From NCBI RefSeq assembly GCF_009650135.1, contig NZ_CP045871.1, positions 1,674,001 to 1,738,000 on the forward strand: a DNA stretch of 64,000 nucleotides, read 5' to 3'. The position numbers and the translations under genes are program-made. A model generated the notes under the pieces. That model made no database searches and had not been told where the DNA came from. It saw only the letters and a program-made list of their open reading frames with translations. Positions 24,697-33,670 of the stretch are shown here, in pieces (position 1 is the first letter of the stretch; the number at the start of each line of letters is the position of its first letter). The DNA comes from Litorivicinus lipolyticus. GTDB taxonomy: Bacteria > Pseudomonadota > Gammaproteobacteria > Pseudomonadales > Litorivicinaceae.

Positions 24697-26354
24697 GCCT
24701 GGATATCTCAACGCTAGGCTATCGTTGGCGAGGATTATACAGCGCACACCTGAACTACCAAAAAGGTGATGTGGTCCGCAAAGGTGATCATGCTGAAGTA
24801 TTTACTGGAACCGCTTTTGTTCCCTTCGCTTTGGGCCAACAACAGCTTACTCAACGCGGGCAGCTCCTAGCTGGGCATCCAATCCTTCCCGGCGCACCGG
24901 ATATGCAGTTACATATGAGTGCATCTGGCGAGTTAGAGTACCGTTTCACTCAAGATCGTAACGCCACCCGTGCCGTTGCACTTATGAATCTGGATAATCG
25001 CGGAGATACCGGCGGGGGTAAAACTCAGTACCACGGCATGGCGATCATGACCGATGGATCAGTCCGCGCCTGGGGTGATGAGCGTCAGGGGCATTTGGGC
25101 AACGGTGTAAACAGCGATCGAGCCCGAACCAAGCCAGTACCTGTAGGCTTTCCACCCGACACACCACCAATCGTCTCGCTCTATAAAGGCTACAAAAGCA
25201 CCTATGCCATCGATGCCGGTGGCATGCTCTGGAGCTGGGGACAAAACAACCACGGACAGCTAGGCTTAGGCCACACCACAGACACCACCGTGCCCAACAA
25301 AGTTAATGGACGCGGCGATCTGCCAGCTGATCGCAAAATTGTAAAAGTGGCGGTCGGCGATTGTGGTTATTACGGCTACAAGGCAGCTATCTTAATTGAT
25401 GAGCTAGGCATCTGTTACTGGGTTGGCCACCAACGCTATTACGCTGCTGGCGTTGGTGATAACAACCAACAAAACACACCTAGGCTCATTACCCGCTCAC
25501 TGGAAACACCCATGGTCGATGCTTGGGTGCTCGGCCACTACCACATGGGATCGTTCCTGTTAGACGCCAACGGCGTGCTCTATATGGCGGGCGAGCAGAA
25601 CACCATCAGCCGTCTACAGAACAACGACAACCCCAATGTGATGCACGAACCCTGGCCACCCTCTTTCTCCAACCCGGTTAAAGCAGTACGAGGCGAGGAG
25701 TCGGACTACCACGTCGATGCCGGAAGTCAGTACTACCGCAACTACATGATCATCCATCAAAACGGATCGATCAGCACCTGGGGCCATAACAACTACAGTT
25801 CTCACGTGCCCGGTGCCGAATCTTGGGTTGCCACCTTAGATCCCCGCATCAGCAATGTGGTGGATGGGTACTGTTCAGCTGGTCATTACGACCAATGTGT
25901 AGTTTTACGAAGTGATGGCTCTGTCTGGGGTATAGGCTACAACGGGTATAACAGTTTAATCGCTCCGGGGGATCGAAACAGTTGGCACAACCTAGCCAGC
26001 GGATCGTCTCTAATTAGCAATATCACCAAGATTCAAGGCGGTGGTTGGGTGCACGCCAAAATGGGTGCAGGCCTTCGTACCGATGGCACCATCGTTAAGT
26101 GGGGCCGTAATCAATCGGGCGCAGCAGGTCATGGCTTTGCCGACAACAACTACCCCTCCAACGTGGCGCTGGTGAACAAACGCATCGTTGATTTTCAGCT
26201 TTACGGCCAATGGGGACACGACTACGACAATGCTAGCTTATTGCTTTTAGCCGATGACGGAACGGTCTATAGCTGCGGCTATAACGGCTATGCCGCACTC
26301 GGTAATGACGATGACCACGAAGCGATGTTTACCCCATCCCCCGTTCTGTTCTGA
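24693..26354 (+). CDS. RCC1-repeat beta-propeller tail protein, copy 1
   Basis: A protein of 553 residues. A short N-terminal domain (YRWRGLYSAHLNYQKGDVVR) resembles carbohydrate-binding-module-like adaptors on tail proteins, and most of the rest is a series of RCC1-type repeats with the sequence habit DGSVRAWGDERQGHLGNG, MLWSWGQNNHGQLGLG, TIVKWGRNQSGAAGHG, YSCGYNGYAALGND. Seven such blades would form a propeller. In a phage tail such a propeller is a good candidate for a receptor- or glycan-binding head. It sits with a paralogue directly downstream. Confidence 0.8.
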   Translation: MSLDISTLGYRWRGLYSAHLNYQKGDVVRKGDHAEVFTGTAFVPFALGQQQLTQRGQLLAGHPILPGAPDMQLHMSASGELEYRFTQDRNATRAVALMNLDNRGDTGGGKTQYHGMAIMTDGSVRAWGDERQGHLGNGVNSDRARTKPVPVGFPPDTPPIVSLYKGYKSTYAIDAGGMLWSWGQNNHGQLGLGHTTDTTVPNKVNGRGDLPADRKIVKVAVGDCGYYGYKAAILIDELGICYWVGHQRYYAAGVGDNNQQNTPRLITRSLETPMVDAWVLGHYHMGSFLLDANGVLYMAGEQNTISRLQNNDNPNVMHEPWPPSFSNPVKAVRGEESDYHVDAGSQYYRNYMIIHQNGSISTWGHNNYSSHVPGAESWVATLDPRISNVVDGYCSAGHYDQCVVLRSDGSVWGIGYNGYNSLIAPGDRNSWHNLASGSSLISNITKIQGGGWVHAKMGAGLRTDGTIVKWGRNQSGAAGHGFADNNYPSNVALVNKRIVDFQLYGQWGHDYDNASLLLLADDGTVYSCGYNGYAALGNDDDHEAMFTPSPVLF

Positions 26355-26395
26355 CCCGTTTCTAAACTCTCTTTTTCAATTTTTCGAGGCTTACT

Positions 26396-28060
26396 ATGGC
26401 GACTGTCACTCTAGGCAAAATTGCATTTGCATGGCGGGGTCTATTTGACCCAAATTTCAGTTACGCAGCACAGGATGTGGTGCACTACAACGGCTCAGCC
26501 TACGTCTGCACGGTGGATGACACTCAAGGGGTATTACCGACTGTCACGGCCGCTTGGGATCTGTTTGCGCAAGGCGCACGCGATATCGCCTCGGGTGCGG
26601 GTGAGTTGGTGTTTCATGACGGTAGCACACTTGCGGCACTGACACCGGGTGAAACCGGTCAGGTGCTAACCATCAGTGCGCAAGGGCTGCCTGAGTGGAG
26701 TATACTGACGGTACGATCCGGCACCAAGGCACTTGCGATTCAAGACGCCGAGCAACCTTTCATGTATCGCCGTGGTGCGGCTGTGATGACGGATGGTTCC
26801 GTGCGCTGGTGGGGGCGTGGTGAAAACTGGATGCACGGCACCGGTAACCAAACCGCCGACCGCTCATACCCTGTAAGTGTTGCCTTCCCACCCAATACGC
26901 CAGCCATTAAATACATCTGTGGTGCCCACGATTTTGCATCCGTTGCGATTGATGCCAACGGCCAGTTCTGGGTATGGGGCCAAAACGATTACGGGGATGT
27001 TGGCCGCGGCGATACCGCAGATCAGCGAGTGCCCTATAACGCTTCGGGCAATAGCAGTAACTCGATTTATGGCAAGGTCGTTATTGCCTATGCGCCCATG
27101 GCCTCACCTCAAAACTACATCTCGCATATGGTGCTCTGCTCAGATGGCACGGTGCATACCTGTGGCTATAACGGCTATGGCCAGTTGGGTCAAGGCGATA
27201 CCACCAACCGCTACAACTTTGTTCAGGTACCCATGCTCTCGAACATCGTTCAGATAGCGCGTGGCGGCGAACGCTACACCTCCTGCTATGCCATAAAAGC
27301 CGATGGCACGCTCTACAGTTGGGGCTACAACGCCGAGGGGCAGTTAGGCTCGGGGGATACCACGCAGCGTAATATCCCGATGACTCTGCCTTACTTTGCC
27401 AACAACAGTATTGAAATCAAGCGAGTCGGAGGATCCCGCCAGTATGCCTGGGCCATCGATACGAACAACAAACTCTATACCTGGGGCTACAATGGCTACG
27501 GCAATCTTGGACACAGTGGCACCAGTAACAACTACTCGCCCACACAAGCTCTTACCAACGTTGCGGACTGTAATAGCCGGTGTGAAAGCTATCACCGAAC
27601 CTATGTACTTCGCACCGATGGCACCGTCTGGGCGACAGGCGACAACTCATACGGCTGTTTAGGTGTTGCCGCCGATACAACCGATCGTTCCAGCTTCACT
27701 CAATGCCGCATTAATGCCAGCACACCACTGACCAATATCACCAAAATCATTCAGGGCGGGACGGGTTCGTATAACTATGCCGTAGCACTAGATGATGAAG
27801 GTATTTGCTGGTCTGTAGGCTACAGCGGAAACGGCCAGCTTGGCAGAGGCACTTACGATGGCACAAACTACTACTTTGCACCGGTTCTGATTCATCGCCG
27901 CCGAGTAGTTGATATAGCGCCCTTGGGCACAGGATCAGAAGGTGGCGTGCTCTTTTTGCTGGATGACGGTCAGGTCTATCAGACAGGCTATGCCGGTGAA
28001 GCGCAGCTGCCGGAAGATGATAGCGAGAATATCTCTGTACCTATGCAGGTGATCTTCTAA
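26396..28060 (+). CDS. RCC1-repeat beta-propeller tail protein, copy 2
   Basis: A protein of 554 residues, almost the same length and plan as its upstream neighbour: an N-terminal WRGLFDPNFSYAAQDVVHYN adaptor, a linker with LAALTPGETGQVLTISAQGL, then RCC1 repeats (FWVWGQNDYGDVGRGD; HTCGYNGYGQLGQGD; LYSWGYNAEGQLGSGD; LYTWGYNGYGNLGHSG). Repeats here are closer to consensus than in copy 1. The two genes probably arose by duplication and then diverged. Likely part of the adsorption apparatus; the exact target is unknown. The gene overlaps the next start by one base. Confidence 0.8.
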   Translation: MATVTLGKIAFAWRGLFDPNFSYAAQDVVHYNGSAYVCTVDDTQGVLPTVTAAWDLFAQGARDIASGAGELVFHDGSTLAALTPGETGQVLTISAQGLPEWSILTVRSGTKALAIQDAEQPFMYRRGAAVMTDGSVRWWGRGENWMHGTGNQTADRSYPVSVAFPPNTPAIKYICGAHDFASVAIDANGQFWVWGQNDYGDVGRGDTADQRVPYNASGNSSNSIYGKVVIAYAPMASPQNYISHMVLCSDGTVHTCGYNGYGQLGQGDTTNRYNFVQVPMLSNIVQIARGGERYTSCYAIKADGTLYSWGYNAEGQLGSGDTTQRNIPMTLPYFANNSIEIKRVGGSRQYAWAIDTNNKLYTWGYNGYGNLGHSGTSNNYSPTQALTNVADCNSRCESYHRTYVLRTDGTVWATGDNSYGCLGVAADTTDRSSFTQCRINASTPLTNITKIIQGGTGSYNYAVALDDEGICWSVGYSGNGQLGRGTYDGTNYYFAPVLIHRRRVVDIAPLGTGSEGGVLFLLDDGQVYQTGYAGEAQLPEDDSENISVPMQVIF

Positions 28061-28602
28061 TGCCAAACCCAGCCCTTAGCGAAGCGATCCGCGAAGCTTA
28101 TGCCAGTGCGCCGTCCGATGTGGTGATTTTGCATACCCTGGAGCTGCGCCACCCCGGCTTCGTGGATAAGTACAACCAACCCATGGCGATTCGTATTGTG
28201 CGCGATCACCAAGACTTAACCGCGAGGCTGGAACCAACCGCACCGATCAATGGCGGTGAGATGGTGCAGTTCATTGCTCTCGGGTTTGAGCTGGAGCTAC
28301 CGCCAGTCAACACTGCCCCAGTACCAGAGATCAGTGTCACCATCGATAACGTCAGTCGTGAACTAATACGTCATCTCGATGCCGCCGTGGAATCTTCAGA
28401 GAAGTTCGAGATCACCTACCGTCCTTACCTCTCAACTGACTTGGAAGGGCCTCAAATGGACCCGCCTATCACCCTGACATTAACTGAGGTAGAAGCAGAT
28501 ATCTCAAGAGTCACAGGGCGTGCACGTATGCTAGATATTGGAAACAAAAGCTTTCCGTCAGAAGTGTACACAGCAAGTCGTTTCCCTGGGCTGACACGTT
28601 AA
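28060..28602 (+). CDS. DUF1833-type minor tail protein
   Basis: A protein of 180 residues with the pattern DVVILHTLELRHPGFVDKYN, FIALGFELELPPVN and VSVTIDNVSRELIRHLDAAV-like segments, which I recognise as DUF1833, a minor tail protein group placed before the NlpC/P60 gene in many lambda-like tails (position of lambda L). Probably a structural part of the tail tip. Confidence 0.75.
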   Translation: MPNPALSEAIREAYASAPSDVVILHTLELRHPGFVDKYNQPMAIRIVRDHQDLTARLEPTAPINGGEMVQFIALGFELELPPVNTAPVPEISVTIDNVSRELIRHLDAAVESSEKFEITYRPYLSTDLEGPQMDPPITLTLTEVEADISRVTGRARMLDIGNKSFPSEVYTASRFPGLTR

Positions 28603-28604
28603 CT

Positions 28605-29021
28605 ATGAAAAACCAACACTGGGCAGTGCCCTTAATTGGTAAACCCTGGGAAGCAGGCCAACAAGGGCCGGATGCCTTTGACTGTTGGGGGCTTCTGGCC
28701 TGGGTTTATCAACAACAGTTCAACATCAACTTACCACGCATCAGCGTTGCTGAAGGGGACTTACGTTCCCAAATCAAAGCTTTCAGAACCCATCCAGAGC
28801 ATAGATATTGGCAGCCAGTAGACACACCCAAAGAGGGGGATGCGCTGCTACTGCGCCAATCGCGTCATCCTATTCATGTAGGGCTATGGATCGATACCGA
28901 GGGTGAATCCGGTGTTTTACATGCACTTCAAGGTGCCGGGGTCGTGTTTCAAACACTGAACAGCTTGAAGCTAAGTAGCTGGAGTATTGAGGGGGTCTAT
29001 CGATGTCAACGGCAACAGTAA
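28605..29021 (+). CDS. NlpC/P60 tail peptidase, gpK-like
   Basis: A protein of 138 residues of the NlpC/P60 cysteine peptidase fold: catalytic Cys in GPDAFDCWGLLAW, catalytic His in HPIHVGLWI and a third polar residue in the strand that follows (LHALQGAGVV). In tails it opens peptidoglycan during DNA entry, as proposed for lambda K. The gene overlaps the J-like gene by 19 bases. Confidence 0.85.
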   Translation: MKNQHWAVPLIGKPWEAGQQGPDAFDCWGLLAWVYQQQFNINLPRISVAEGDLRSQIKAFRTHPEHRYWQPVDTPKEGDALLLRQSRHPIHVGLWIDTEGESGVLHALQGAGVVFQTLNSLKLSSWSIEGVYRCQRQQ

Positions 29022-31255
29022 TTTGCTTGACCAACCCTTTCCAACCGGAGCGCAACAGGCAATATTACGAAGTCCCAATCAACACAACCATCGCCGACTG
29101 GCTAAACAATCAACAGATTGAGTTCGTACTACCAACCATCTGCCTGAGAAACGGTGAACCATTACTGCGTGCTTATTGGGCTGCATATCCACTCACAGAA
29201 GATGACACCGTTGTGTTCATACCACTGCCACAAGGTGGTGGCGGAGGCGGAAATAAAATTCTGCGTTCGGTACTGACAATTGCCGTCATGGTTGCTGCGC
29301 CCTATGCAGGCTCAGCGCTTGCCGGCTCTTTAGGCATTACTAGCACAGTTGGTACTGCACTAGTCACAGCTGGTGTAGCGCTGGCCGGCAGTGCTCTGGT
29401 GAATGTACTAGTGCCACCACCTATGCCTTCGCTAGGTGGTAGTTTTGGCAGCGCCGCCGCACCCAGCCCAACCTACTCATTACAAGCCCAAGGCAACCAG
29501 GCACGATTGGGGCAACCTATACCGGTGCTCTATGGTCGCCATATTATCTACCCCGATTTAGCGGCAACGCCCTATACCCGTTATGAGAATAACGACCAGA
29601 TACTCTATCAGTTGCACTGCATCGGTCAGGGTGAATATGACTTAGAGTCAATCCGAATCGAAGACACTCCGATTAGCTCGTTTGAAGAGATCGACTACGA
29701 AGTAATTGCCCCTGGCCAAACCATCACCTTGTTTGATGCTGATGTCGTTACCGCACCTGAGGTGGCAGGTCAGGAGCTTCTTTCAACAGCGAATAATGGT
29801 GACTGGATAGGCCCATTCACAGCCAACCCAGCCGACACCCAAGCTGAACGACTGTCGATTGATATTTTACTGCCCCGCGGTCTCTACTATGCCAACGACA
29901 CGGGTGGGCTCGAAACCCGTTCACTCAGTTGGCGTATTGAAGCACAAGCCATGGATGATAGCGGTGAACCCTTGGGGGATTGGTTTGTGCTGGGCGAAGA
30001 GAGCCATAGCGCTGCAACCAACACCGCACTTAGGTTCACCTTTGACTACCCCGTGACACCTGGACGATACGCGGTTCGAGCGATTCGCTTAGATAGCAAA
30101 GACTCCTCTGCACGTGCCGGTCATGAACTGCGCTGGGGTGCACTCAAATCTCACTTGGTGGGTCAACCTGATTTTGGCGATGTGACACTCTTAGCGCTTC
30201 GCATGAAAGCGACAGATAACCTGTCGCAACGCTCTTCAAGGCTGGTGAACTGTATTGTCACAAGGCGGTTGCCGATTTGGGATGCAGAAGTACAAGAATG
30301 GACATTACCACAGGGAACACGCTCAATAGCCTGGGCTTTGGCGGACCAATGTCGTGCAGCTTATGGTGGAGCTCTTGCGGAATCTCGGCTCGATCTTCAG
30401 GCACTTACAGAACTTAATCAAACCTGGAATGCCCGAGGTGATTACTTTGATGCAGTGTTTGATCAAAGCGTTACCGTGTGGGAATCACTTAGTCGAACCG
30501 CACGCTGCGGTCGCGCAGTCGCCTATATGCAAGGTGGTACGGTGCGCTTTGTGCGTGATGCGCCTAAAAGCATTCCAGTAGCACTCTTTTCGCCGCGTAA
30601 CATCGTCAAAGGCAGCCTACGCATTGAGTACTTAATGGCATCTGACGATACGGCTGATAGTGTGACCGTGGAGTACTTCTCCGCCAAAACCTGGACGCGT
30701 GATGAGATTACGGCTTCTCTTAGCGATAACACCACTGCTCAACCTGCAAGGGTTCAATTGTTTGGCTGTACTGAGCATACGCAAGCGGAACGCGAAGGCC
30801 GATATATGGCCGCTGCAAATCGCTATCGACGCAAACTGATCACCTTCCAGACAGAGCTAGAAGGGCTAATTCCAAGCTACGGCGACCTGATCGCCATCAG
30901 CCACGACATGCCAAGCTGGGGCCAAAGCGCTGAAGTTACAGATTTCAGAGACCAGATACTTACCCTCTCGGAATCGATGATCTGGTCTGACGGAAATCAC
31001 TATATCGCGCTTCGCAAAACCAACGGTGAAGTAAGCGGCCCTTGGCCCGTAGCGCCGGGTGAAACGACCAATCAGGTAAAACTACTCGAAACAACCGATA
31101 TCACCCCTTACAACGGCGAGCAGCAGGAGCGCACGCACGTAGCATTTGGATTAGGAGAGCAATGGGCAACTCTAGCACGAGTTACCGAAGTACGCCCAAG
31201 GGGCGAACTGGTAGAGATTCGGTGTGTGGCAGAACACCCAGACGTTCATGACTAG
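29003..31255 (+). CDS. Tail tip / central fibre protein, gpJ-like
   Basis: A protein of 750 residues. The first 80 residues match the tail-assembly gpI-like domain (IADWLNNQQIEFV), followed by a hydrophobic Gly/Ala segment (LTIAVMVAAPYAGSALAGSL) and the J-type core (IPVLYGRHIIYPDLAATPYT; LHCIGQGEYDLESIRIEDTP; DSVTVEYFSAKTWTRDEI). It forms the tip and hub of the tail. Fusion of an I-like and J-like part is common in this phage type. The C-terminus ends soon after the hub domains, so receptor recognition may have been taken over by the RCC1 proteins. Confidence 0.85.
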   Translation: MSTATVICLTNPFQPERNRQYYEVPINTTIADWLNNQQIEFVLPTICLRNGEPLLRAYWAAYPLTEDDTVVFIPLPQGGGGGGNKILRSVLTIAVMVAAPYAGSALAGSLGITSTVGTALVTAGVALAGSALVNVLVPPPMPSLGGSFGSAAAPSPTYSLQAQGNQARLGQPIPVLYGRHIIYPDLAATPYTRYENNDQILYQLHCIGQGEYDLESIRIEDTPISSFEEIDYEVIAPGQTITLFDADVVTAPEVAGQELLSTANNGDWIGPFTANPADTQAERLSIDILLPRGLYYANDTGGLETRSLSWRIEAQAMDDSGEPLGDWFVLGEESHSAATNTALRFTFDYPVTPGRYAVRAIRLDSKDSSARAGHELRWGALKSHLVGQPDFGDVTLLALRMKATDNLSQRSSRLVNCIVTRRLPIWDAEVQEWTLPQGTRSIAWALADQCRAAYGGALAESRLDLQALTELNQTWNARGDYFDAVFDQSVTVWESLSRTARCGRAVAYMQGGTVRFVRDAPKSIPVALFSPRNIVKGSLRIEYLMASDDTADSVTVEYFSAKTWTRDEITASLSDNTTAQPARVQLFGCTEHTQAEREGRYMAAANRYRRKLITFQTELEGLIPSYGDLIAISHDMPSWGQSAEVTDFRDQILTLSESMIWSDGNHYIALRKTNGEVSGPWPVAPGETTNQVKLLETTDITPYNGEQQERTHVAFGLGEQWATLARVTEVRPRGELVEIRCVAEHPDVHD

Positions 31256-31301
31256 AACTAAATACAACACTTATTAGCTATATCAATTTGAGGGATTGTT
31301 C

Positions 31302-31598
31302 ATGGAGCCCAAACAAACCGATCAACAAGAAGCGACCATTCAGCTACGAATGGAAGATTTTGATGACCTACTCGAACAAGCGGCTGAGCGCGGTGCCGAA
31401 CGCTGCCTTGCCCACCTTGGGTTAGAAAATGGCCATGCGGCAAGGGATATTCGAGAGCTTCGTGATTTGCTGGATGCTTGGCGTGATGCACGTCACACCG
31501 TATGGCAAACCGCTATCAAGGTACTCACTACTGGGCTACTGGCCGCATTCATTGTAGGCATTGCGATGAAACTGAAACTCATGGGAGGTTCCCAATGA
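31302..31598 (+). CDS. DUF6127-like membrane protein, lysis region
   Basis: A protein of 98 residues from ATG 31302 (TGAGGG upstream; a TTG six bases earlier is less likely). The acidic N-terminus is followed by helices (RDIRELRDLLDAWRDARHTV) and one transmembrane segment (VLTTGLLAAFIVGIAMKLKL). It matches the DUF6127 type, found beside holins and gene-transfer release genes. It probably helps membrane permeabilisation at lysis. It overlaps the next gene by four bases. Confidence 0.7.
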   Translation: MEPKQTDQQEATIQLRMEDFDDLLEQAAERGAERCLAHLGLENGHAARDIRELRDLLDAWRDARHTVWQTAIKVLTTGLLAAFIVGIAMKLKLMGGSQ

Positions 31599-32068
31599 TC
31601 GAAACACTATTAGGCGGCTTGTTAGGCGGCGCCTTTCGCCTCACCCCTGAAATCCTAAAATGGATCGATCGCAAAGGCGAGCGAACACACGAACTGGCGA
31701 TTCAAGATAATACGATTCAACTTGGGCAACTGCGAGCGCAAAATGAGCGAATTACTGCGGCAGAAAAATCAGACGCAGAAATTAAAACCGCTGAACTGAA
31801 TACCTTTCAGAGAGCAATAGATTCACAAGGTACACTGACTCAAATAGGCTGGGCCGATGCACTTTCAAAAAGCGTGAGGCCCATAATCACCTACTGGTTC
31901 ATGGCACTGTACTGCACATCCAAGACAGCGGCCTTTATGGTATATCTCAATGCAGACGGTCATTTCACCTCAGCCATCCAGCACATTTGGACGGAATCAG
32001 ATCAAGCGTTATGGGCAGGAGTATTGAATTTCTGGTTCTTGGGAAGGGTGTTTGAAAAGCAAAAGTGA
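31595..32068 (+). CDS. Three-helix holin-like membrane protein
   Basis: A protein of 157 residues starting at ATG 31595 (GGGAGG upstream). N-terminal ETLLGGLLGGAFRLTPEILK is followed by a charged coiled segment and two clear hydrophobic helices near the C-terminus (PIITYWFMALYCTSKTAAFM, ALWAGVLNFWFLGRVFE). This agrees with the 3TM holin type used in gene-transfer and phage release. With the M15 endolysin at 7219 it completes a lysis set, but the two are 24 kb apart in the same late direction. Last phage gene; its stop is one base from the next gene's stop. Confidence 0.75.
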   Translation: MIETLLGGLLGGAFRLTPEILKWIDRKGERTHELAIQDNTIQLGQLRAQNERITAAEKSDAEIKTAELNTFQRAIDSQGTLTQIGWADALSKSVRPIITYWFMALYCTSKTAAFMVYLNADGHFTSAIQHIWTESDQALWAGVLNFWFLGRVFEKQK

Positions 32069-32069
32069 T

Positions 32070-32621
32070 TCAACCTTTAACCCTATCACCAGAACCCTTT
32101 CCAACGACCGTCTGAAAGATGTATTTGAAATAGTTCGAGACGGACATCTCCGCAATCATCTTAGCATCTGACTCAGCCAACAGTTCTGGCGTAGACATGT
32201 CGATCTCATTAACCTGCGATAACCCAGTAATTCCGGGGCGAACAGCAAAGACGCCCAGTTTTCCACGAGCCTCTGTCAACTCTTCTTGATTGAACAACCC
32301 TGGTCGCGGACCCACCAAGCTCATATCACCTATCAATACATTCCAGAGCTGGGGCAACTCATCAAGCTTGGTCCGACGAAGAAAATGACCAAAAGGCGTA
32401 ATTGAGGAGGAGCTAGCGAGGTGACTTGCAACTGATGCAGTATCAACCTTCATTGTCCGAAACTTGACCAAAGTGAATGGCCTTTTGTCACGTCCCACCC
32501 TCTCCTGGCGAAAAATAGGCGACCCCGTATCAAACAAACCAATGACCGTCAGCACGACGAAAACCGGCGCACCAAAAACTAGTCCCATAAGAGCAAATAC
32601 AAAATCAAACAGACGGATCAA
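32070..32621 (-). CDS. Polyprenyl-phosphate sugar-1-phosphate transferase
   Basis: A monotopic phosphoglycosyl transferase of 183 residues (PglC/WcaJ C-domain type) that moves a sugar phosphate from UDP-sugar to undecaprenyl phosphate to start O-unit synthesis on the inner membrane. The N-terminal re-entrant segment (FDFVFALMGLVFGAPVFVVL) and the catalytic region (FRQERVGRDKRPF; KLDELPQLWNVLIGDMSLVG; PGITGLSQVNE) are all present. The UDP-GlcNAc dehydratase and reductase genes nearby suggest QuiNAc or a derivative as the sugar. The gene seems full length although the prophage abuts it. Confidence 0.85.
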   Translation of the reverse strand: MIRLFDFVFALMGLVFGAPVFVVLTVIGLFDTGSPIFRQERVGRDKRPFTLVKFRTMKVDTASVASHLASSSSITPFGHFLRRTKLDELPQLWNVLIGDMSLVGPRPGLFNQEELTEARGKLGVFAVRPGITGLSQVNEIDMSTPELLAESDAKMIAEMSVSNYFKYIFQTVVGKGSGDRVKG

Positions 32622-32634
32622 CTGAAAACCTCAA

Positions 32635-33570
32635 TCACTTATCTTGATACTCAAAACACCGACGCAAGCCCTCTTCGACTGTAATCGGAGGCTCCCACCC
32701 CAACAGATGACGAGCCTTGGAAATATCCACCTGTAAAGAACCCAGCAACCGTTGCGCCACCGACTTTTTACCCAACAAAGTTGCAGCAAGCATCAACAAG
32801 GATGCAGGCACGGGAATCAACCGTGAAGGCTTACCCATCGCCCGAGCAACGCCCCGTAGTAACTCAGTAGTTGACAGGTCCTGCCCATCCCCAGCCAAAA
32901 ACACCTGATTGGCAGCTGCAGAATGGCTAATACAGGTAATAATAAGATCAACCAGGTTATCTATAGCCACCAGCGAGCGCTGATTATTAATGGCACCTAG
33001 TGGCAAAGGCAGCCCTTTAGCCACCAGCTTGATCATACTGGAAAAATTACCTTTTACACCCGGTCCATACACCAGCGGCGGTCGGATAATCACGACCTCC
33101 ATTCCGGTTTCACAAGCCAGTTGATGCAAGCCCTGCTCCGCTTCCCATTTAGAAATACCGTATGCATCCTCGGGAGCAGGTGTATCCTCAGCAGTGAACG
33201 GCTGACCTAAAGGTGTTTGTTCACCGTTAACCTTAATCGAGCTGATAAAAATGAAGCGCTTAACACCTGCTTCTGCGGCCTGACGGGCAAGATTAAGTGT
33301 ACCGTCCACATTCACGCGACGGTATTTGGCTAGTGGATCGCTACTTAACTCGTCCATAATGTGAGTACGCGCTGCCGTATGAACAACAGCATCGACCTCA
33401 GCCAGTGCGCCGCTCCAGTCTGTACTTCCATCGATATCACCGACCGCAAACATCCCGTCACCTACGGCGACACTATTACGCACCGAGCAGCGTAATTTAA
33501 AATGTTCAGATAGATCGTTGCACAAATAACGACCTACAAAACCATTGGCGCCAGTGATTAAAACGTTCAG
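32635..33570 (-). CDS. NAD-dependent epimerase/reductase, WbpV/WreQ-like, CTG start
   Basis: An extended short-chain dehydrogenase of 311 residues. The Rossmann motif (LITGANGFVGRY) requires a start above the first conventional start (TTG 33525); the only possible start is CTG 33570, with AAGGAG six bases upstream and an in-frame TAA three codons before that CTG. The catalytic YGISK and the usual substrate-side segments are present. WbpV/WreQ-type enzymes reduce UDP-4-keto-6-deoxy-GlcNAc to UDP-QuiNAc, which would fit the dehydratase at 53344 and the transferase next door. A UDP-GlcNAc or UDP-Glc 4-epimerase is the alternative. Confidence 0.75.
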   Translation of the reverse strand: MNVLITGANGFVGRYLCNDLSEHFKLRCSVRNSVAVGDGMFAVGDIDGSTDWSGALAEVDAVVHTAARTHIMDELSSDPLAKYRRVNVDGTLNLARQAAEAGVKRFIFISSIKVNGEQTPLGQPFTAEDTPAPEDAYGISKWEAEQGLHQLACETGMEVVIIRPPLVYGPGVKGNFSSMIKLVAKGLPLPLGAINNQRSLVAIDNLVDLIITCISHSAAANQVFLAGDGQDLSTTELLRGVARAMGKPSRLIPVPASLLMLAATLLGKKSVAQRLLGSLQVDISKARHLLGWEPPITVEEGLRRCFEYQDK

Positions 33571-33670
33571 CGGCTTCTCCTTTTATCTGCATAAGTGGTA
33601 GCTTTGTCATCTCTAGCAGAATAGACTACCCAGCTAAATTAGTGCGGGACACATTATACGGAGTTATAAC

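Noticed and set aside
24693..28060. Eukaryotic-like RCC1 genes acquired by the host
   Set aside because: Both lie in the middle of the tail operon with overlaps to tail genes, and have tail-type adaptor N-termini, so they are phage structural genes.
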